From: Flagellatimonas centrodinii
GTDB taxonomy: Bacteria; Pseudomonadota; Gammaproteobacteria; Nevskiales; Nevskiaceae
Assembly: GCF_016918765.2 (NCBI RefSeq)
Contig: NZ_CP092104.1
Location: forward strand, 1,798,001 to 1,862,000
Reading direction: 5' to 3'
DNA length: 64,000 nucleotides
Shown here: piece by piece, positions 55,125-64,000 of the stretch
Layout of the letters: every line of letters starts with the position of its first letter
How positions within the stretch are numbered: the stretch's first letter is position 1
Position numbers and translations under genes: made by a program
Notes under the pieces: generated by a model
What the model saw: the letters and a program-made list of their open reading frames with translations, nothing else
Told to the model about the DNA's origin: nothing
Databases searched by the model: none

Positions 55125-55516
55125 TGCGCATCACCGGCCTGAAGGCCCGTCGTAGCCTGCGGGTGTTGGAGGTGACCTTTTCCGATGACCGTGTGGTGGC
55201 TTTGCCGTTCGAATTTCTGCGGGTGTACTCGCCGAGCGCTGAACTGTGGGGCCACGGTCGCAGCGAGCCCTTGCTGGTCGGTGGCCGGCGGGCGGTGGGG
55301 CTTGATCGCATCGAGCCGGTCGGTCATTACGCGGTGCGGCTGGTGTTCGACGATGGTCACGACAGTGGTTTGTTCAGCTGGGATGTGCTGGACCGCCTGG
55401 CTCGCGAGTACGAGACCCTATGGGCCCGCTACCTTGATCGGCTTGCAGCAGCCGGGATGTCGCGCGACCGCGATGTGATCACCCTGCGCGCCCTGCGTCC
55501 GGGCCCTGACGGATGA
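55124..55516 (+). CDS. DUF971 family protein
   Basis: Protein of 130 residues with the DUF971 (gamma-butyrobetaine-hydroxylase N-terminal-like) fold: [56 protein letters not shown] and the following LARE-Y helix. It overlaps the hslU stop by one base (TGATG), as in Pseudomonas and Xanthomonas. Function unknown; possibly Fe-S related. Confidence 0.9.
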   Translation: MRITGLKARRSLRVLEVTFSDDRVVALPFEFLRVYSPSAELWGHGRSEPLLVGGRRAVGLDRIEPVGHYAVRLVFDDGHDSGLFSWDVLDRLAREYETLWARYLDRLAAAGMSRDRDVITLRALRPGPDG

Positions 55517-55575
55517 TCGGGTGGTCGTCCCGGTGGGGCGGCTACAATGCGGCTTCGGTTCTATCCAGGGCGGTC

Positions 55576-56331
55576 ATGGCAGGCGAACGCGACACCACCA
55601 CCCATTTCGGGTTCCAGCAGGTGCCGGTGGGTGAAAAGCAGGGGCGTGTGGCCGGGGTGTTCACCTCCGTTGCCCGCAAGTACGACGTCATGAATGATCT
55701 GATGTCGCTGGGCATCCATCGCGTCTGGAAACGCTTCGTCATTGATCTTGCCGGCGTCCGCCGCGGTGAGCGGGTGCTCGATGTCGCCGGGGGCACCGGT
55801 GACCTCGCCCGCGCGTTCGCCCGGCAGACCGGCGAGTCCGGCCTGGTGGTGCTGTCCGACATCAATGCGGCGATGCTCGGTGAAGGGCGCTCGCGGCTGC
55901 TGGACGATGGATTGGTGCGGGTACCAGTGGCGCAGGCCAACGCCGAGTGTCTGCCGTTCGCCGAGGGCAGCTTCGACTGCATCACCATCGGTTTCGGGCT
56001 TCGCAATGTCACCGACAAGGATGCCGCGCTGCGCTCGATGACGCGCTGCCTGAAAGTCGGTGGCCGACTGATCGTGCTGGAGTTCTCCAAGCCCCTGCTG
56101 GCGCCGCTGTCGAAGGTGTACGACCAGTACTCATTCAAGATCCTGCCGTGGATGGGGCAACTGGTCGCCAATGATGCTGAGTCCTATCGCTATCTGGCCG
56201 AATCGATCCGCATGCACCCTGATCAGGACACCCTCAAGGGCATGATGGAAAATGCCGGACTGGCACGGGTTCAGGTCTACAACCTCACCGGCGGCATCGT
56301 CGCCGTCCACCGCGGGTATCGTCTCGAATGA
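55576..56331 (+). CDS. ubiE: Demethylmenaquinone/2-polyprenyl-methoxybenzoquinol methyltransferase
   Basis: SAM-dependent C-methyltransferase of 251 residues acting on ubiquinone intermediates. Motifs [30 protein letters not shown]-like region, [11 protein letters not shown] for SAM, and FGLRNVTD are present. ATG 55576 is chosen; the frame is open upstream. A TACAAT box (55543-55548) may be its promoter. The stop overlaps ubiJ (ATGA). Confidence 0.95.
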   Translation: MAGERDTTTHFGFQQVPVGEKQGRVAGVFTSVARKYDVMNDLMSLGIHRVWKRFVIDLAGVRRGERVLDVAGGTGDLARAFARQTGESGLVVLSDINAAMLGEGRSRLLDDGLVRVPVAQANAECLPFAEGSFDCITIGFGLRNVTDKDAALRSMTRCLKVGGRLIVLEFSKPLLAPLSKVYDQYSFKILPWMGQLVANDAESYRYLAESIRMHPDQDTLKGMMENAGLARVQVYNLTGGIVAVHRGYRLE

Positions 56332-56945
56332 CACCGCCGCCGCTGGCGGCCGCGCTGGAGGTCGCCCTCAACCGTTACCTGCGTCTCGAACCGGCCGCGC
56401 TGGCCGAACTGGAGCGGCTGCGCGGCCGTCGCATCGGTCTCGAGATCACGCCCCTGCAGTGGCGGTTCGTCTTCGAATGTTTGCCGGGCACGGTGCGAGT
56501 GGGCGCCGACGAACGCACGCCCGATACCGATGCCGAGCTCAGCGGCAGCCTGGTCCAGCTGGGGCTGCGGGCCGCCGAAATGGCCCGTGGGCTACCGTTC
56601 TCGGCGCAAGGGTTGAGCGTGCGCGGTGACGCCGAATTGTTACGCCGCTTCGCTGCCATGGTGGGTGGCGTTGGCGTCGACATCGAGGAATGGTTGGCGC
56701 CCTGGCTGGGTGACGGCGCTGCCCACCGTGCCAGCCGAGTCCTGCAGGGCCTGTTGGGCTGGGGCCGGCGGACTGCGCAGACCCTGGGGACGAATACGGC
56801 GGAGTATCTGCGGGAAGAAACCTACGACCTCGCCCGTCGCCCGGATGTGGAGGACTGGATGGACCACGTGGATCTGCTGCGCGATGGCGTTGATCGTCTT
56901 GAGGCGCGGCTGCGTCGGCTGGAATCGACCGGAGCCGGACGATGA
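56328..56945 (+). CDS. ubiJ: Ubiquinone biosynthesis accessory factor UbiJ
   Basis: Protein of 205 residues with an N-terminal SCP2-like lipid-binding domain ([28 protein letters not shown]) and a C-terminal helical tail ending in a coiled coil ([17 protein letters not shown]). With UbiK it presents hydrophobic intermediates to the Ubi enzyme complex. Overlaps ubiE and ubiB by ATGA on both sides, so the three are translationally linked. Confidence 0.92.
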   Translation: MTPPPLAAALEVALNRYLRLEPAALAELERLRGRRIGLEITPLQWRFVFECLPGTVRVGADERTPDTDAELSGSLVQLGLRAAEMARGLPFSAQGLSVRGDAELLRRFAAMVGGVGVDIEEWLAPWLGDGAAHRASRVLQGLLGWGRRTAQTLGTNTAEYLREETYDLARRPDVEDWMDHVDLLRDGVDRLEARLRRLESTGAGR

Positions 56946-58543
56946 GTTCGATCAGCCGGCTCTGGCATATCCACGCAACCCTGCGGCGCTTCGGCCTGCG
57001 CGAGTTCTACGGTGGCAAGCCATCGCGTGACCCACGACCGCGCGGCGAACGCCTGCGCCTGGCGCTGGAGCACCTGGGTCCGGTGTTCATCAAGTTCGGC
57101 CAGGCACTGTCGACGCGCCCGGATATCGTGCCGCCGGACATCGCGCTGGAGCTCGCCAAGCTGCAGGACCGGGTACCGCCGTTCCCGTCGGAGCAGGCGC
57201 GCGCCATCGTCGAGCGCTCGCTGGGCAAGCCGGTGTCGGAGCTGTTTGCGGCCTTTGACGACACGCCGATTGCGGCCGCCTCGGTGGCCCAGGTCCACGG
57301 CGCCCGTTTGCATGGCGACGGCGGGTCGCCGGGGATCGAGGTGGTGGTGAAGATCATCCGTCCGGACATCGAGGCAGCCGTACGCAAGGACATCGCCCTC
57401 CTGTACACGCTGGCGACCTGGGCCGAGCGTCTGTCACCGCTAGCGCGACGGGTGCGGCCTCGGGCGGTGGTGGCCGAGTTCGAAACCATTCTGATTGACG
57501 AGCTGGACCTGATGCGGGAAGGCGCCAACTGCAGCCAGTTGCGCCGCAACTGGCTGGGGAGTCCACTGATCTACCATCCGGTGGTGTTCTGGGAGTTCAC
57601 CCGCCCCGACGTGCTGGTGATGGAGCGCATCGGTGGCATCTCGATCCGCGAGCTGGACCGACTGCGGGCGCTCGGAGTGGACTTCCAGGTGTTGGCGGAA
57701 CGCGGGGTCGAGATCTTCTTCAAGCAGACCTTCCGCGACAATTTCTTCCACGCCGACATGCACCCGGGCAACATCTTTGTCGATGCTGCAGATCCTGCTC
57801 ATCCGAGTTATCTGGCGGTGGACTTCGGTATTGTCGGCACCCTGACGCCACAGGATCAGCGGTATCTCGCCGAGAACTTTCTCGCCTTCTTCAACCGCGA
57901 CTACCGACGGATCGCCGAGCTGCATGTGGAAAGTGAATGGATCCCGGCGGAGACCCGGGTGGAGGCTTTCGAGGCGGCCATCCGCACCGTTTGCGAACCG
58001 ATTTTCCAGCGTCCGTTGAAGGACATCTCCTTCGGCTTTTTCCTGCTGCGACTGTTCCAGATCGCCCGTCGCTTCAACTATCAAGTGCAACCGCAATTGG
58101 TGTTGCTGCAGAAGACCTTGCTACAGGTCGAAGGCCTCGGACGCCAGCTATACGACGAACTGGACCTGTGGAAGACCGCCAAGCCGATCATGGAAGAATG
58201 GATGCGGGTGCGACTGGGGCCGGCGGCGTTGATCGAAAAGGCGCGCTACCAGTTGCCGCTGCTGACGCAATCGTTGCCGCTGCTGGTCGAGCGCAGCCTG
58301 CGCAGTCTGGAGCGGGGTGAAGGCCTCGGTGGGGCGGCGGCCGTCCGTCAGCAGCAGGCCTTGTTGCTCGCCATCGACGGGAATGGCCGTCGTAATCGCT
58401 GGATGATCGCCGCCGGCAGTGCGCTGCTGGCGGCCTGTCTGCTGGCATCGCCGGTGGTGGAGGGTCGGCTGCCGGTGTGGCCGTTGCCTTTGCTGCTGTT
58501 GTTGTCCCTGGGCGCCGCCTGGCGCGCCCTGCGACGGAGTTGA
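56942..58543 (+). CDS. ubiB: Ubiquinone biosynthesis atypical kinase UbiB
   Basis: Membrane-associated ABC1/ADCK kinase-like ATPase of 533 residues needed for ubiquinone synthesis. The family KxGQ motif is [15 protein letters not shown], followed by [36 protein letters not shown], and VDFGIVG. Two C-terminal membrane helices (about 478-530) anchor it. Length fits the E. coli 546-residue protein. Confidence 0.95.
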   Translation: MSSISRLWHIHATLRRFGLREFYGGKPSRDPRPRGERLRLALEHLGPVFIKFGQALSTRPDIVPPDIALELAKLQDRVPPFPSEQARAIVERSLGKPVSELFAAFDDTPIAAASVAQVHGARLHGDGGSPGIEVVVKIIRPDIEAAVRKDIALLYTLATWAERLSPLARRVRPRAVVAEFETILIDELDLMREGANCSQLRRNWLGSPLIYHPVVFWEFTRPDVLVMERIGGISIRELDRLRALGVDFQVLAERGVEIFFKQTFRDNFFHADMHPGNIFVDAADPAHPSYLAVDFGIVGTLTPQDQRYLAENFLAFFNRDYRRIAELHVESEWIPAETRVEAFEAAIRTVCEPIFQRPLKDISFGFFLLRLFQIARRFNYQVQPQLVLLQKTLLQVEGLGRQLYDELDLWKTAKPIMEEWMRVRLGPAALIEKARYQLPLLTQSLPLLVERSLRSLERGEGLGGAAAVRQQQALLLAIDGNGRRNRWMIAAGSALLAACLLASPVVEGRLPVWPLPLLLLLSLGAAWRALRRS

Positions 58544-58545
58544 GC

Positions 58546-59502
58546 ATGATGTGGTCACGCGTGCTCGGTACGGGCAGCTACCTGCCGGTACGACAGGTGC
58601 ACAATACGGAACTGGAGTCCCGCATCGAGACTTCCGATGCGTGGATATTCGCCCGGACCGGGATCCGCTCCCGGCATGTTGCCGCTGACGGGGAGGGCAC
58701 CGTCGATCTTGCGGCCGTGGCGGCCGCGCGGGCGATCGAAGCCGCCGGCTTGCAGCCACAGGATATCGATCTGATCGTCTGTGCCACCACCACACCGGAC
58801 ATGGTGTTTCCGTCCACCGGCTGTCTGCTGCAAGCACGGCTGGGGACGCGCGGTGCGGCGTTCGACGTCCAGGCGGTCTGCACCGGCTTTTTGTACGCCC
58901 TGGCGGTGGCCGACAAATTTGTCGCCAGTGGCCAGGCCCGGCATGCACTGGTGGTCGGGGCAGAGGTCTTTTCGCGGCTGCTCGACTGGAGCGACCGGCG
59001 TACCTGCGTGCTGTTCGGCGATGGAGCCGGCGCGGTCGTGCTGGGCCGCAGTGAGCATCCCGGCATCCGCTCAACGCATCTGCATTCCGATGGCAGTCAG
59101 GCGCACATTCTGCAGGTGCCCGGCCACCTCACCGATGGCAAGATGCAGTCACACGCGGTGGTCCACATGGACGGACAGGCGGTATTCCGCTTTGCCGTGC
59201 GGGCATTGGAATCCGTCTGTCACGAGGTGCTCAAGGCCAACGGGCTTACCGGTGCCGACATCGACTGGCTGGTCCCGCATCAGGCCAATGAACGCATCAT
59301 TCTGGCGACCGCGGACAAGCTCGGGCTGCCCCGCGAGCGGGTGGTGATTGCCTTGTCGCACCAGGGCAACACGTCGGCGGCCTCGGTGCCGCTGGCACTC
59401 GACGTTGCGGTGCGCGACGGCCGGATCCAGCGCGGACAGCGGGTGCTGTTGGAAGCCGTGGGTGGTGGCATGACCTGGGGTGCCGCGCTGATCGAGTGGT
59501 AG
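58546..59502 (+). CDS. fabH: Beta-ketoacyl-ACP synthase III
   Basis: Condensing enzyme of 318 residues that starts fatty-acid chains. The Cys112 in VQAVCTGF, His in VPHQANERI and Asn in [10 protein letters not shown] form the triad; GDGAGAVVL and [13 protein letters not shown] end are family typical. It lies 2 bp after ubiB, away from the fab cluster, so it may be an extra KAS III with a special substrate, but the residues are fully conventional. ATG 58546 is used; ATG 58549 is also possible. Confidence 0.93.
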   Translation: MMWSRVLGTGSYLPVRQVHNTELESRIETSDAWIFARTGIRSRHVAADGEGTVDLAAVAAARAIEAAGLQPQDIDLIVCATTTPDMVFPSTGCLLQARLGTRGAAFDVQAVCTGFLYALAVADKFVASGQARHALVVGAEVFSRLLDWSDRRTCVLFGDGAGAVVLGRSEHPGIRSTHLHSDGSQAHILQVPGHLTDGKMQSHAVVHMDGQAVFRFAVRALESVCHEVLKANGLTGADIDWLVPHQANERIILATADKLGLPRERVVIALSHQGNTSAASVPLALDVAVRDGRIQRGQRVLLEAVGGGMTWGAALIEW

Positions 59503-59526
59503 CGCGGCCCCCCGGGGCGCCTCAGG

Positions 59527-60837
59527 TCAGCGGCGGGATACGACCAGGCCCTTGAGCAGGTTCAGCGCCTCGTACAGGGCATAGTCGCGTTCGGCCAGGG
59601 CCTCTTCCTCGACAAATGCCGCATCGTCGGCCTTGCCGTTGTCCCCGTTCTCGTTCTTCAGGCTACCGCGCAGGTCGGCCTCGGTGATCGGGGTGAAGCC
59701 CTCATCCTGGTTCTCGGCCACCTTGAGCGGTCGGATGGTGACGTCGGGCTCGATGCCGTCCGCCTGGATGCTGCGGCCCGATGGGGTGTAGTAGCGCGCC
59801 GTGGTGAGCTTGATGGCCGAAGCGTCGGTCAGTGGCATGATGGTTTGGACCGAGCCCTTGCCGAAGCTCTTGGTGCCAACAATGATCGCGCGGCGCTGAT
59901 CCTGGAGCGCACCGGCGACGATCTCCGAAGCGCTGGCGGATCCGGCGTTGATCATCACCACAATCGGTGCGCCCTCCAGAGCATCGCCCGGCTCGGCATT
60001 GAATTCGCGGCCGCTTTGCGGATCACGGCCACGGATCGACACCACAGGCCCCTTGTCGAGGAACGCATCGGAGACCTGTACCGCGGCATCCAGCACCCCG
60101 CCAGGGTTGTTGCGAAGATCGAGTACGAGCCCGGACAGACGGCCACCCTTGACCTCGCCTGCCAGCGTTTTCAGCGTGGAGTTGAGAGAGCGGCCGGTTT
60201 CGGTGGTGAAGCTGCTGATCCTGACGTAGCCCAGTTCGGGCGCCAGCAGGCGACCGCGGACACTGGTCACCTTGATGATGTCACGGGTCAACTCGATGTT
60301 GACCGGCTGCGGTACGTTTTCACGGGCGATCACCAGCTTGATCTGGGTGCCGGGCTCACCGCGCATCAGATCCACTGCTTCTGAAAGCTCCATGCCTTTC
60401 ACCGGCTTGTCGTCGATCTTGACGATGAGATCCCCCGGTTGTACCCCGGCGCGGGCAGCGGGCGTATCGTCGATCGGTGACACCACGCGGACGAAGCCGT
60501 TGTACATCTGCACCTCGATCCCGAGACCGCCGAACTTGCCGCTGGTGGCAATACCCATGTCCTTGAACTCATCGGCATCGAGGAAAGCCGAGTGCGGATC
60601 GAGACCGGTGAGCATGCCGCGCACCGCATTCTCAAGCAGGGTTTTGTCGTCGACTTCCTCGACGTACTCGGTCTTCACCCGGTTGAGGATCTCGACGAAG
60701 GTCTGGAGATCCTGCAGCGGCAGTGTTTCTGTCCCCGCAGTGCCGCGATCAGCGAGCACACCATGGGTCAGTGAGAGCCCGGTACCGAGCAGGACACCCG
60801 CCGCCAGAGCGAGCGAGGTACGGGAGAGCAGGGACAT
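59527..60837 (-). CDS. ctpA: Carboxyl-terminal processing protease (S41)
   Basis: Periplasmic serine protease of 436 residues. A signal peptide (about 1-28) precedes a PDZ domain (about 80-170) and the S41 catalytic part with GSASASEIVAG (Ser) and GTKSFGKGSVQ (Lys). C-terminal acidic segment DNGKADDAAFVEEEALAERD may regulate it. CTPs trim envelope proteins and peptidoglycan hydrolases. It follows envC (91 bp), the usual pairing. Confidence 0.94.
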   Translation of the reverse strand: MSLLSRTSLALAAGVLLGTGLSLTHGVLADRGTAGTETLPLQDLQTFVEILNRVKTEYVEEVDDKTLLENAVRGMLTGLDPHSAFLDADEFKDMGIATSGKFGGLGIEVQMYNGFVRVVSPIDDTPAARAGVQPGDLIVKIDDKPVKGMELSEAVDLMRGEPGTQIKLVIARENVPQPVNIELTRDIIKVTSVRGRLLAPELGYVRISSFTTETGRSLNSTLKTLAGEVKGGRLSGLVLDLRNNPGGVLDAAVQVSDAFLDKGPVVSIRGRDPQSGREFNAEPGDALEGAPIVVMINAGSASASEIVAGALQDQRRAIIVGTKSFGKGSVQTIMPLTDASAIKLTTARYYTPSGRSIQADGIEPDVTIRPLKVAENQDEGFTPITEADLRGSLKNENGDNGKADDAAFVEEEALAERDYALYEALNLLKGLVVSRR

Positions 60838-60928
60838 GGAAGAAAGTCCGGTAGACGTTGAGGATGGGGCCAGAGCCCGGAAGCATTTGAAGATACCACA
60901 GGCATCCCGGCAGGCCCGGGCGCCCCGC

Positions 60929-62074
60929 TTATCGCGACAGCCAGGGCCTGGGGTCGATCGCATTCTTGCCCTTGCGAACCTCGAAGTAGACGCCGCTGTC
61001 CCGGTGTCCGCCGCTGGTGCCGGCACGGGCAATGCGGTCGCCGGCCTGTACCCACTGCCCGAGGCGGACATCGGCAGCGTCGGCGTGGCCATAGAGGGTG
61101 TAATAGCCGCCATCGTGTTCCAGGATCACCATCAGCCCGTAGCGGTGCATCCAGCCGACGTAGGCCACCCGGCCGCTGGCGGCGGCGCGCACCGTGCTGC
61201 CGCTGGTGGCGGCCAGCCATTGGCCTTTCCAGCGCAGGCCGGTTCCCCCCTTGGCCTGACCATATGCCGCCAGGACCTTGCCACGCACCGGCGGCACCAG
61301 CTTGCCGCGGGACTGGGCAAACGGCGTGTTCTTGCCGATGTTGATGGGGATGTCGGCGAGAATGTCGGTCAGCGACGCCAGCAGTTTCTGGACGGCCGCT
61401 TCGTCCCGTTGCAACTGTTTCAGCGCCTGCCCGCGGTCGCGGATACGGGCTTCGAGTGCGCGCACCGCTTCACGTCGCTCACCACGCCGCTGGTCCAGCC
61501 GTGCCACCGTGGAGGCCTGTTCGGTCCGTGAGGCTGCCAGCGCCTGACGGGCCGCATCGAGCCGGGCCTCGACCGTGCGCAGCCGCTCGATCTCATCGCG
61601 CAGGGCAGCGATGCGTTCAGCTCGCGCCGCGTTGAGGTAGCCGAAAAACGTCATTACCCTGGACAACTGGAGGGCGTCATCCTGGTTCAGAAGCAGCCGG
61701 GTCTGCGGACGATCCCCCATGACATGTGCAGCGCGTAGCTGGCGGGCCAGCGCTGTCTGTTGCGCCCGCACCGAGGCGGCTACCTGATGTTGCTCCTGTC
61801 GGCTGGCCTCCACAGACCGTGCCTGCTCCACCAACTGTCGATCCAGTGACTTGAGCCGTGCCGTGGCTTCGGCAATGGCCTGCTCGGCGGCCTGCAGATC
61901 GTGCTGCAGGCGATCCTGTTTGCGGCGGTCGTCGCGGATCTCGCTGCCAACGGACTCGATTCGCGCCTGAACCGTGGCCAGCTCGCGCTCGGCCTCAGCG
62001 ATCTTGCGGGCATCCTGGGCAAGGGCGGCGCCGGCCACGAGCAGGCAGAGGGTCAGGGCCAAAGGACGGATCAT
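60929..62074 (-). CDS. envC: Murein hydrolase activator EnvC
   Basis: Periplasmic protein of 381 residues: signal peptide ending in ALAQD, two long coiled-coil blocks (about 20-115 and 145-225), and a C-terminal LytM domain (about 260-380). The LytM fold lacks the zinc ligands (H-x3-D and HLHFE are replaced by WKGQWLAA and GVYFE), so it is degenerate like E. coli EnvC, which activates amidases AmiA/AmiB at the septum instead of cutting peptidoglycan. It leads the envC-ctpA pair. Confidence 0.95.
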   Translation of the reverse strand: MIRPLALTLCLLVAGAALAQDARKIAEAERELATVQARIESVGSEIRDDRRKQDRLQHDLQAAEQAIAEATARLKSLDRQLVEQARSVEASRQEQHQVAASVRAQQTALARQLRAAHVMGDRPQTRLLLNQDDALQLSRVMTFFGYLNAARAERIAALRDEIERLRTVEARLDAARQALAASRTEQASTVARLDQRRGERREAVRALEARIRDRGQALKQLQRDEAAVQKLLASLTDILADIPINIGKNTPFAQSRGKLVPPVRGKVLAAYGQAKGGTGLRWKGQWLAATSGSTVRAAASGRVAYVGWMHRYGLMVILEHDGGYYTLYGHADAADVRLGQWVQAGDRIARAGTSGGHRDSGVYFEVRKGKNAIDPRPWLSR

Positions 62075-62117
62075 GCGATAATCATATGCCGAGTCCGCTC
62101 ACTTTCCGCGTCCCCGT

Positions 62118-62543
62118 ATGGATCAAATGCTCAGCTTTGCCGGCAACCACCCGTTGCTGTTCGTCGCCCTGGCCGTGGTCATCCTGCTGCTGGTGGCCAA
62201 CGAGGTCCATGGCAATCTCACCGGGGGCAAGCGATTGAGTGCGTCGGAGGCTGTGCGCATGATCAATGACCGCGACCCGCTGGTGCTCGACGTTCGCCCA
62301 CCAGCGGACTTCAAACGAGGCCACTTGCTGAACGCCCAGAGCGTGCCGTTGACCAAGCTCGACAGCGAACTGGGGCGTCTTGGCAAGAATCCTGCACGGC
62401 CCGTGATTGTCTACTGCGCGTTGGGGGGCAGCAGCCTCACGGCGGCGCAGAAACTGAAGCAGGCCGGCCTGCAGGAAGTCTACCCGCTGCGCGGCGGTAT
62501 CAACGGCTGGCTGAGTGCCAACCTGCCGGTCACTGCACGTTAG
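62118..62543 (+). CDS. yibN: Rhodanese-like membrane protein (YibN-like)
   Basis: Protein of 141 residues with one N-terminal membrane helix (about 8-28) and a rhodanese domain whose active-site loop is YCALGGSS with Cys100. It may transfer sulfur; in E. coli YibN is linked to membrane protein and lipid homeostasis. It heads yibN-grxC-secB-gpsA, a conserved order, and is divergent from envC over 43 bp. gpmI, often between envC and yibN, is absent. Confidence 0.9.
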   Translation: MDQMLSFAGNHPLLFVALAVVILLLVANEVHGNLTGGKRLSASEAVRMINDRDPLVLDVRPPADFKRGHLLNAQSVPLTKLDSELGRLGKNPARPVIVYCALGGSSLTAAQKLKQAGLQEVYPLRGGINGWLSANLPVTAR

Positions 62544-62552
62544 AGAATCGCC

Positions 62553-62813
62553 ATGCCAACCGTTCTGATGTACACCACCCGTGTCTGTCCTTTCTGTCAG
62601 ATGGCCAAGCGTCTGCTGGCAAGCAAGGGCGTGACCCCCGAGGAAGTGCGGATCGACGAAGACGCGGCGCGGCGGGATGAGATGTTGACCCGCACGGGTC
62701 GCCGCACGGTGCCGCAGATTTTTGTCGGCGACACCCATGTCGGCGGCTTCGACGACCTCGCCGCGCTTGAACGCGCCGGCGGCCTCGACCCCCTTTTGCA
62801 AACCTCGCCCTGA
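62553..62813 (+). CDS. grxC: Glutaredoxin 3
   Basis: Redox protein of 86 residues with the CPFC dithiol (Cys12, Cys15) and the TVPQIFVGDTHVGGFDDL cis-proline and glutathione-binding end. It reduces disulfides with glutathione. It lies 9 bp after yibN and 1 bp before secB in the operon. Confidence 0.95.
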   Translation: MPTVLMYTTRVCPFCQMAKRLLASKGVTPEEVRIDEDAARRDEMLTRTGRRTVPQIFVGDTHVGGFDDLAALERAGGLDPLLQTSP

Positions 62814-62814
62814 C

Positions 62815-63330
62815 ATGTCCGACCATCCCACTCAGCCAACCGTACCGCCCATCGATCCCGCCAGCGCGGCAGGGCGGCAGGTGCTGTTGCAGAAGATTTA
62901 CGTCAAGGATGCCTCCATCGAGGTGCCTCAGGCGCCGACCATCTTCACCCGCGCCTGGCGGCCGGAAGTCGATGTTCAGGTCAACACCAAGGTCGACGAC
63001 TTGCCAGAAGACGCCTTCCAGGTGACGGTGATCCTGACCGTGACCGCGAAACTGGGTGAGGACGTTGCATTCCTCGTCGAAGCGCATCAGGCCGGTGTGT
63101 TTTCCGTGAAGGGCTTTGAAAAGCCGGCTGAGCGCGCGGCCATCCTCGGCGGTTATTGTCCGGGGCTGATCTTTCCGTTTGCGCGCGAGACCATTGCCGA
63201 TCTGGTTCAGCGCGCCGGTTTCCCGCAGTTGTTGCTGCAGCCGATCAACTTCGAAGCCCTGTTCCTTGAGCATCAGCGCAAGCGCCAGGCCGGGTCCGCA
63301 GCGGCCGAGACGCCTGCCACCACCCACTGA
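62815..63330 (+). CDS. secB: Protein-export chaperone SecB
   Basis: Cytosolic chaperone of 171 residues that keeps precursors unfolded for SecA. Family blocks are QKIYVKDASIEVP, RPEVDVQVNTK, VEAHQAGVF, and the LGGYCPGLIFPFARETIADLVQRAGFPQL region read in parts. ATG 62815 is chosen; upstream frame overlaps grxC in another frame. Its TGA overlaps the gpsA ATG (TGATG). Confidence 0.97.
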   Translation: MSDHPTQPTVPPIDPASAAGRQVLLQKIYVKDASIEVPQAPTIFTRAWRPEVDVQVNTKVDDLPEDAFQVTVILTVTAKLGEDVAFLVEAHQAGVFSVKGFEKPAERAAILGGYCPGLIFPFARETIADLVQRAGFPQLLLQPINFEALFLEHQRKRQAGSAAAETPATTH

Positions 63331-64000
63331 TGGCGAACACCCCTACGCACGCGGTAGCGGTGCTCGGTGCCGGGTCCTTCGGCACCGCGCTCGCGATCCA
63401 TCTGGCACGTCGGGGCAGCGACACCTTGTTGTGGGGTCGTGATGCGGCCGCCATGGTTGCCATGCAGGCCGCCCGCGAGAATCCCGCCTACCTGCCCGGC
63501 TGTGATTTTCCCCTGCGGTTGACCGCCGTTGAAGGGTTGGATGTCGCGTTGGCCGGCGCGGCCGATATTCTCATCGCCACCCCCAGCCACGCGCTTCGGG
63601 CGATGCTCGAAGCGGTCAAGCCGATGCTGCGCCCGGAGCAGGGTGTGGCCTGCGCCTGCAAGGGGCTGGAACCCGGCAGCGGTCGGCTGGTGCATCAGGT
63701 GATCGAGGACGTGTTGGGCCCCGCGGTCTCGCTGGCGGTCATTTCCGGGCCGACATTTGCCAAGGAGCTGGGGTTGGGACTGCCCACCGCAGTGACGGTG
63801 GCCTCGGCGCATGCTGCATTTGCCGACAAGATTGCCCAGGAGCTGCACGGTGACGGGTTCCGCGCCTATACCGCGGATGACCTGCCGGGCGTTGAGATCG
63901 GCGGGGCCGCCAAGAACGTCATGGCGATTGCCGTTGGAATTGCTGACGGCTTGCGTCTTGGCGCCAATACCCGCGCTGCCCTGATCACCCGCGGGCTGGC
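63330..64000 (+). CDS. gpsA: Glycerol-3-phosphate dehydrogenase (NAD(P)+), partial
   Basis: First 223 codons of an enzyme that makes sn-glycerol 3-phosphate for phospholipids; the gene runs off the window end. Translated from ATG 63330 it starts MANTPTHAVAVLGAGSFGTA with the GxGxxG NAD loop, then ATPSHALRAM, CKGLEP, VISGPTFAKEL, and EIGGAAKNVMAIAVGIADGL with the catalytic lysine. It overlaps the secB stop by one base. Expected full length about 330-340 residues. Confidence 0.96.
   Translation, partial: MANTPTHAVAVLGAGSFGTALAIHLARRGSDTLLWGRDAAAMVAMQAARENPAYLPGCDFPLRLTAVEGLDVALAGAADILIATPSHALRAMLEAVKPMLRPEQGVACACKGLEPGSGRLVHQVIEDVLGPAVSLAVISGPTFAKELGLGLPTAVTVASAHAAFADKIAQELHGDGFRAYTADDLPGVEIGGAAKNVMAIAVGIADGLRLGANTRAALITRGL

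Overview
The window looks like chromosome from a GC-rich gammaproteobacterium. Gene order matches that class closely: argH/algZ-algR-hemC, nqrABCDEF...nqrM, dapF-DUF484-xerC, hslV-hslU-DUF971-ubiE-ubiJ-ubiB, and yibN-grxC-secB-gpsA. A Na+-translocating NADH dehydrogenase, a wax-ester/diacylglycerol acyltransferase, a PHA-synthase-like hydrolase and a subfamily-I-like haloalkane dehalogenase together suggest a lipid-storing, possibly marine or hydrocarbon-associated lineage (Nevskiales/Salinisphaerales type). That placement is inference. About 97% of the window is coding. I see no rRNA, tRNA, CRISPR array, prophage or insertion sequence with a transposase.

Layout. 1-321 is non-coding beside polA and holds a candidate sRNA. 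0.3-4.5 kb (minus): lptM-lysA-polA, joined by ATGA overlaps. 4.5-6.9 kb: an acyl-thioesterase-like hydrolase and a two-gene ABC exporter. 7.0-11.4 kb: APS-type cysH, divergent speE/speA, and trhO. 11.4-16.4 kb: CoA-transferase, PHA-synthase-like enzyme, alpha/beta hydrolase and a YdfG-like SDR. 16.5-20.1 kb: a secreted thioredoxin-fold protein and an orphan TadG-like protein. 20.2-24.5 kb: argH divergent from algZ-algR-hemC. 24.5-28.6 kb: mnmG, an Mpo1-like protein, rimK and an AstE-like zinc hydrolase. 28.7-35.5 kb: Na+-NQR genes, interrupted before nqrM by a repeat island where apbE would be expected. 35.5-40.4 kb: CBS protein, Atm1-type exporter, SDR, Dps and an orphan OppF-type ATPase. 40.4-50.6 kb: accessory enzymes (M48 lipoprotein, pdxH, acuI, penicillin acylase, aldehyde dehydrogenase, WS/DGAT, actin-like protein, haloalkane dehalogenase). 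50.7-58.5 kb: dapF to ubiB. 58.5-64 kb: fabH-like, ctpA, envC, yibN, grxC, secB and the start of gpsA.

How the genes work together. LysA and DapF are the last steps of the DAP/lysine pathway but lie 46 kb apart. UbiE, UbiJ and UbiB serve ubiquinone synthesis, and ubiquinone is the electron acceptor of NQR. SpeA and SpeE serve polyamine synthesis. The CoA-transferase/PHA-like/YdfG group and the aldehyde dehydrogenase-WS/DGAT pair both point to acyl-CoA and storage-lipid metabolism. CtpA and EnvC act in envelope maintenance, and SecB and GrxC in protein export and redox.

The most notable signals are non-coding. They are a candidate sigma-E/AlgU-driven sRNA beside polA (the place where Spot 42 and ErsA lie in other gammaproteobacteria); a 59-bp repeat pair with compensatory stem changes inside a 471-bp island bounded by 13-bp inverted repeats; an SD-masking hairpin before lptM; and a PsrA-like operator between the aldehyde dehydrogenase and WS/DGAT genes. 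No clearly new multi-gene system such as a defence island or biosynthetic cluster is visible.
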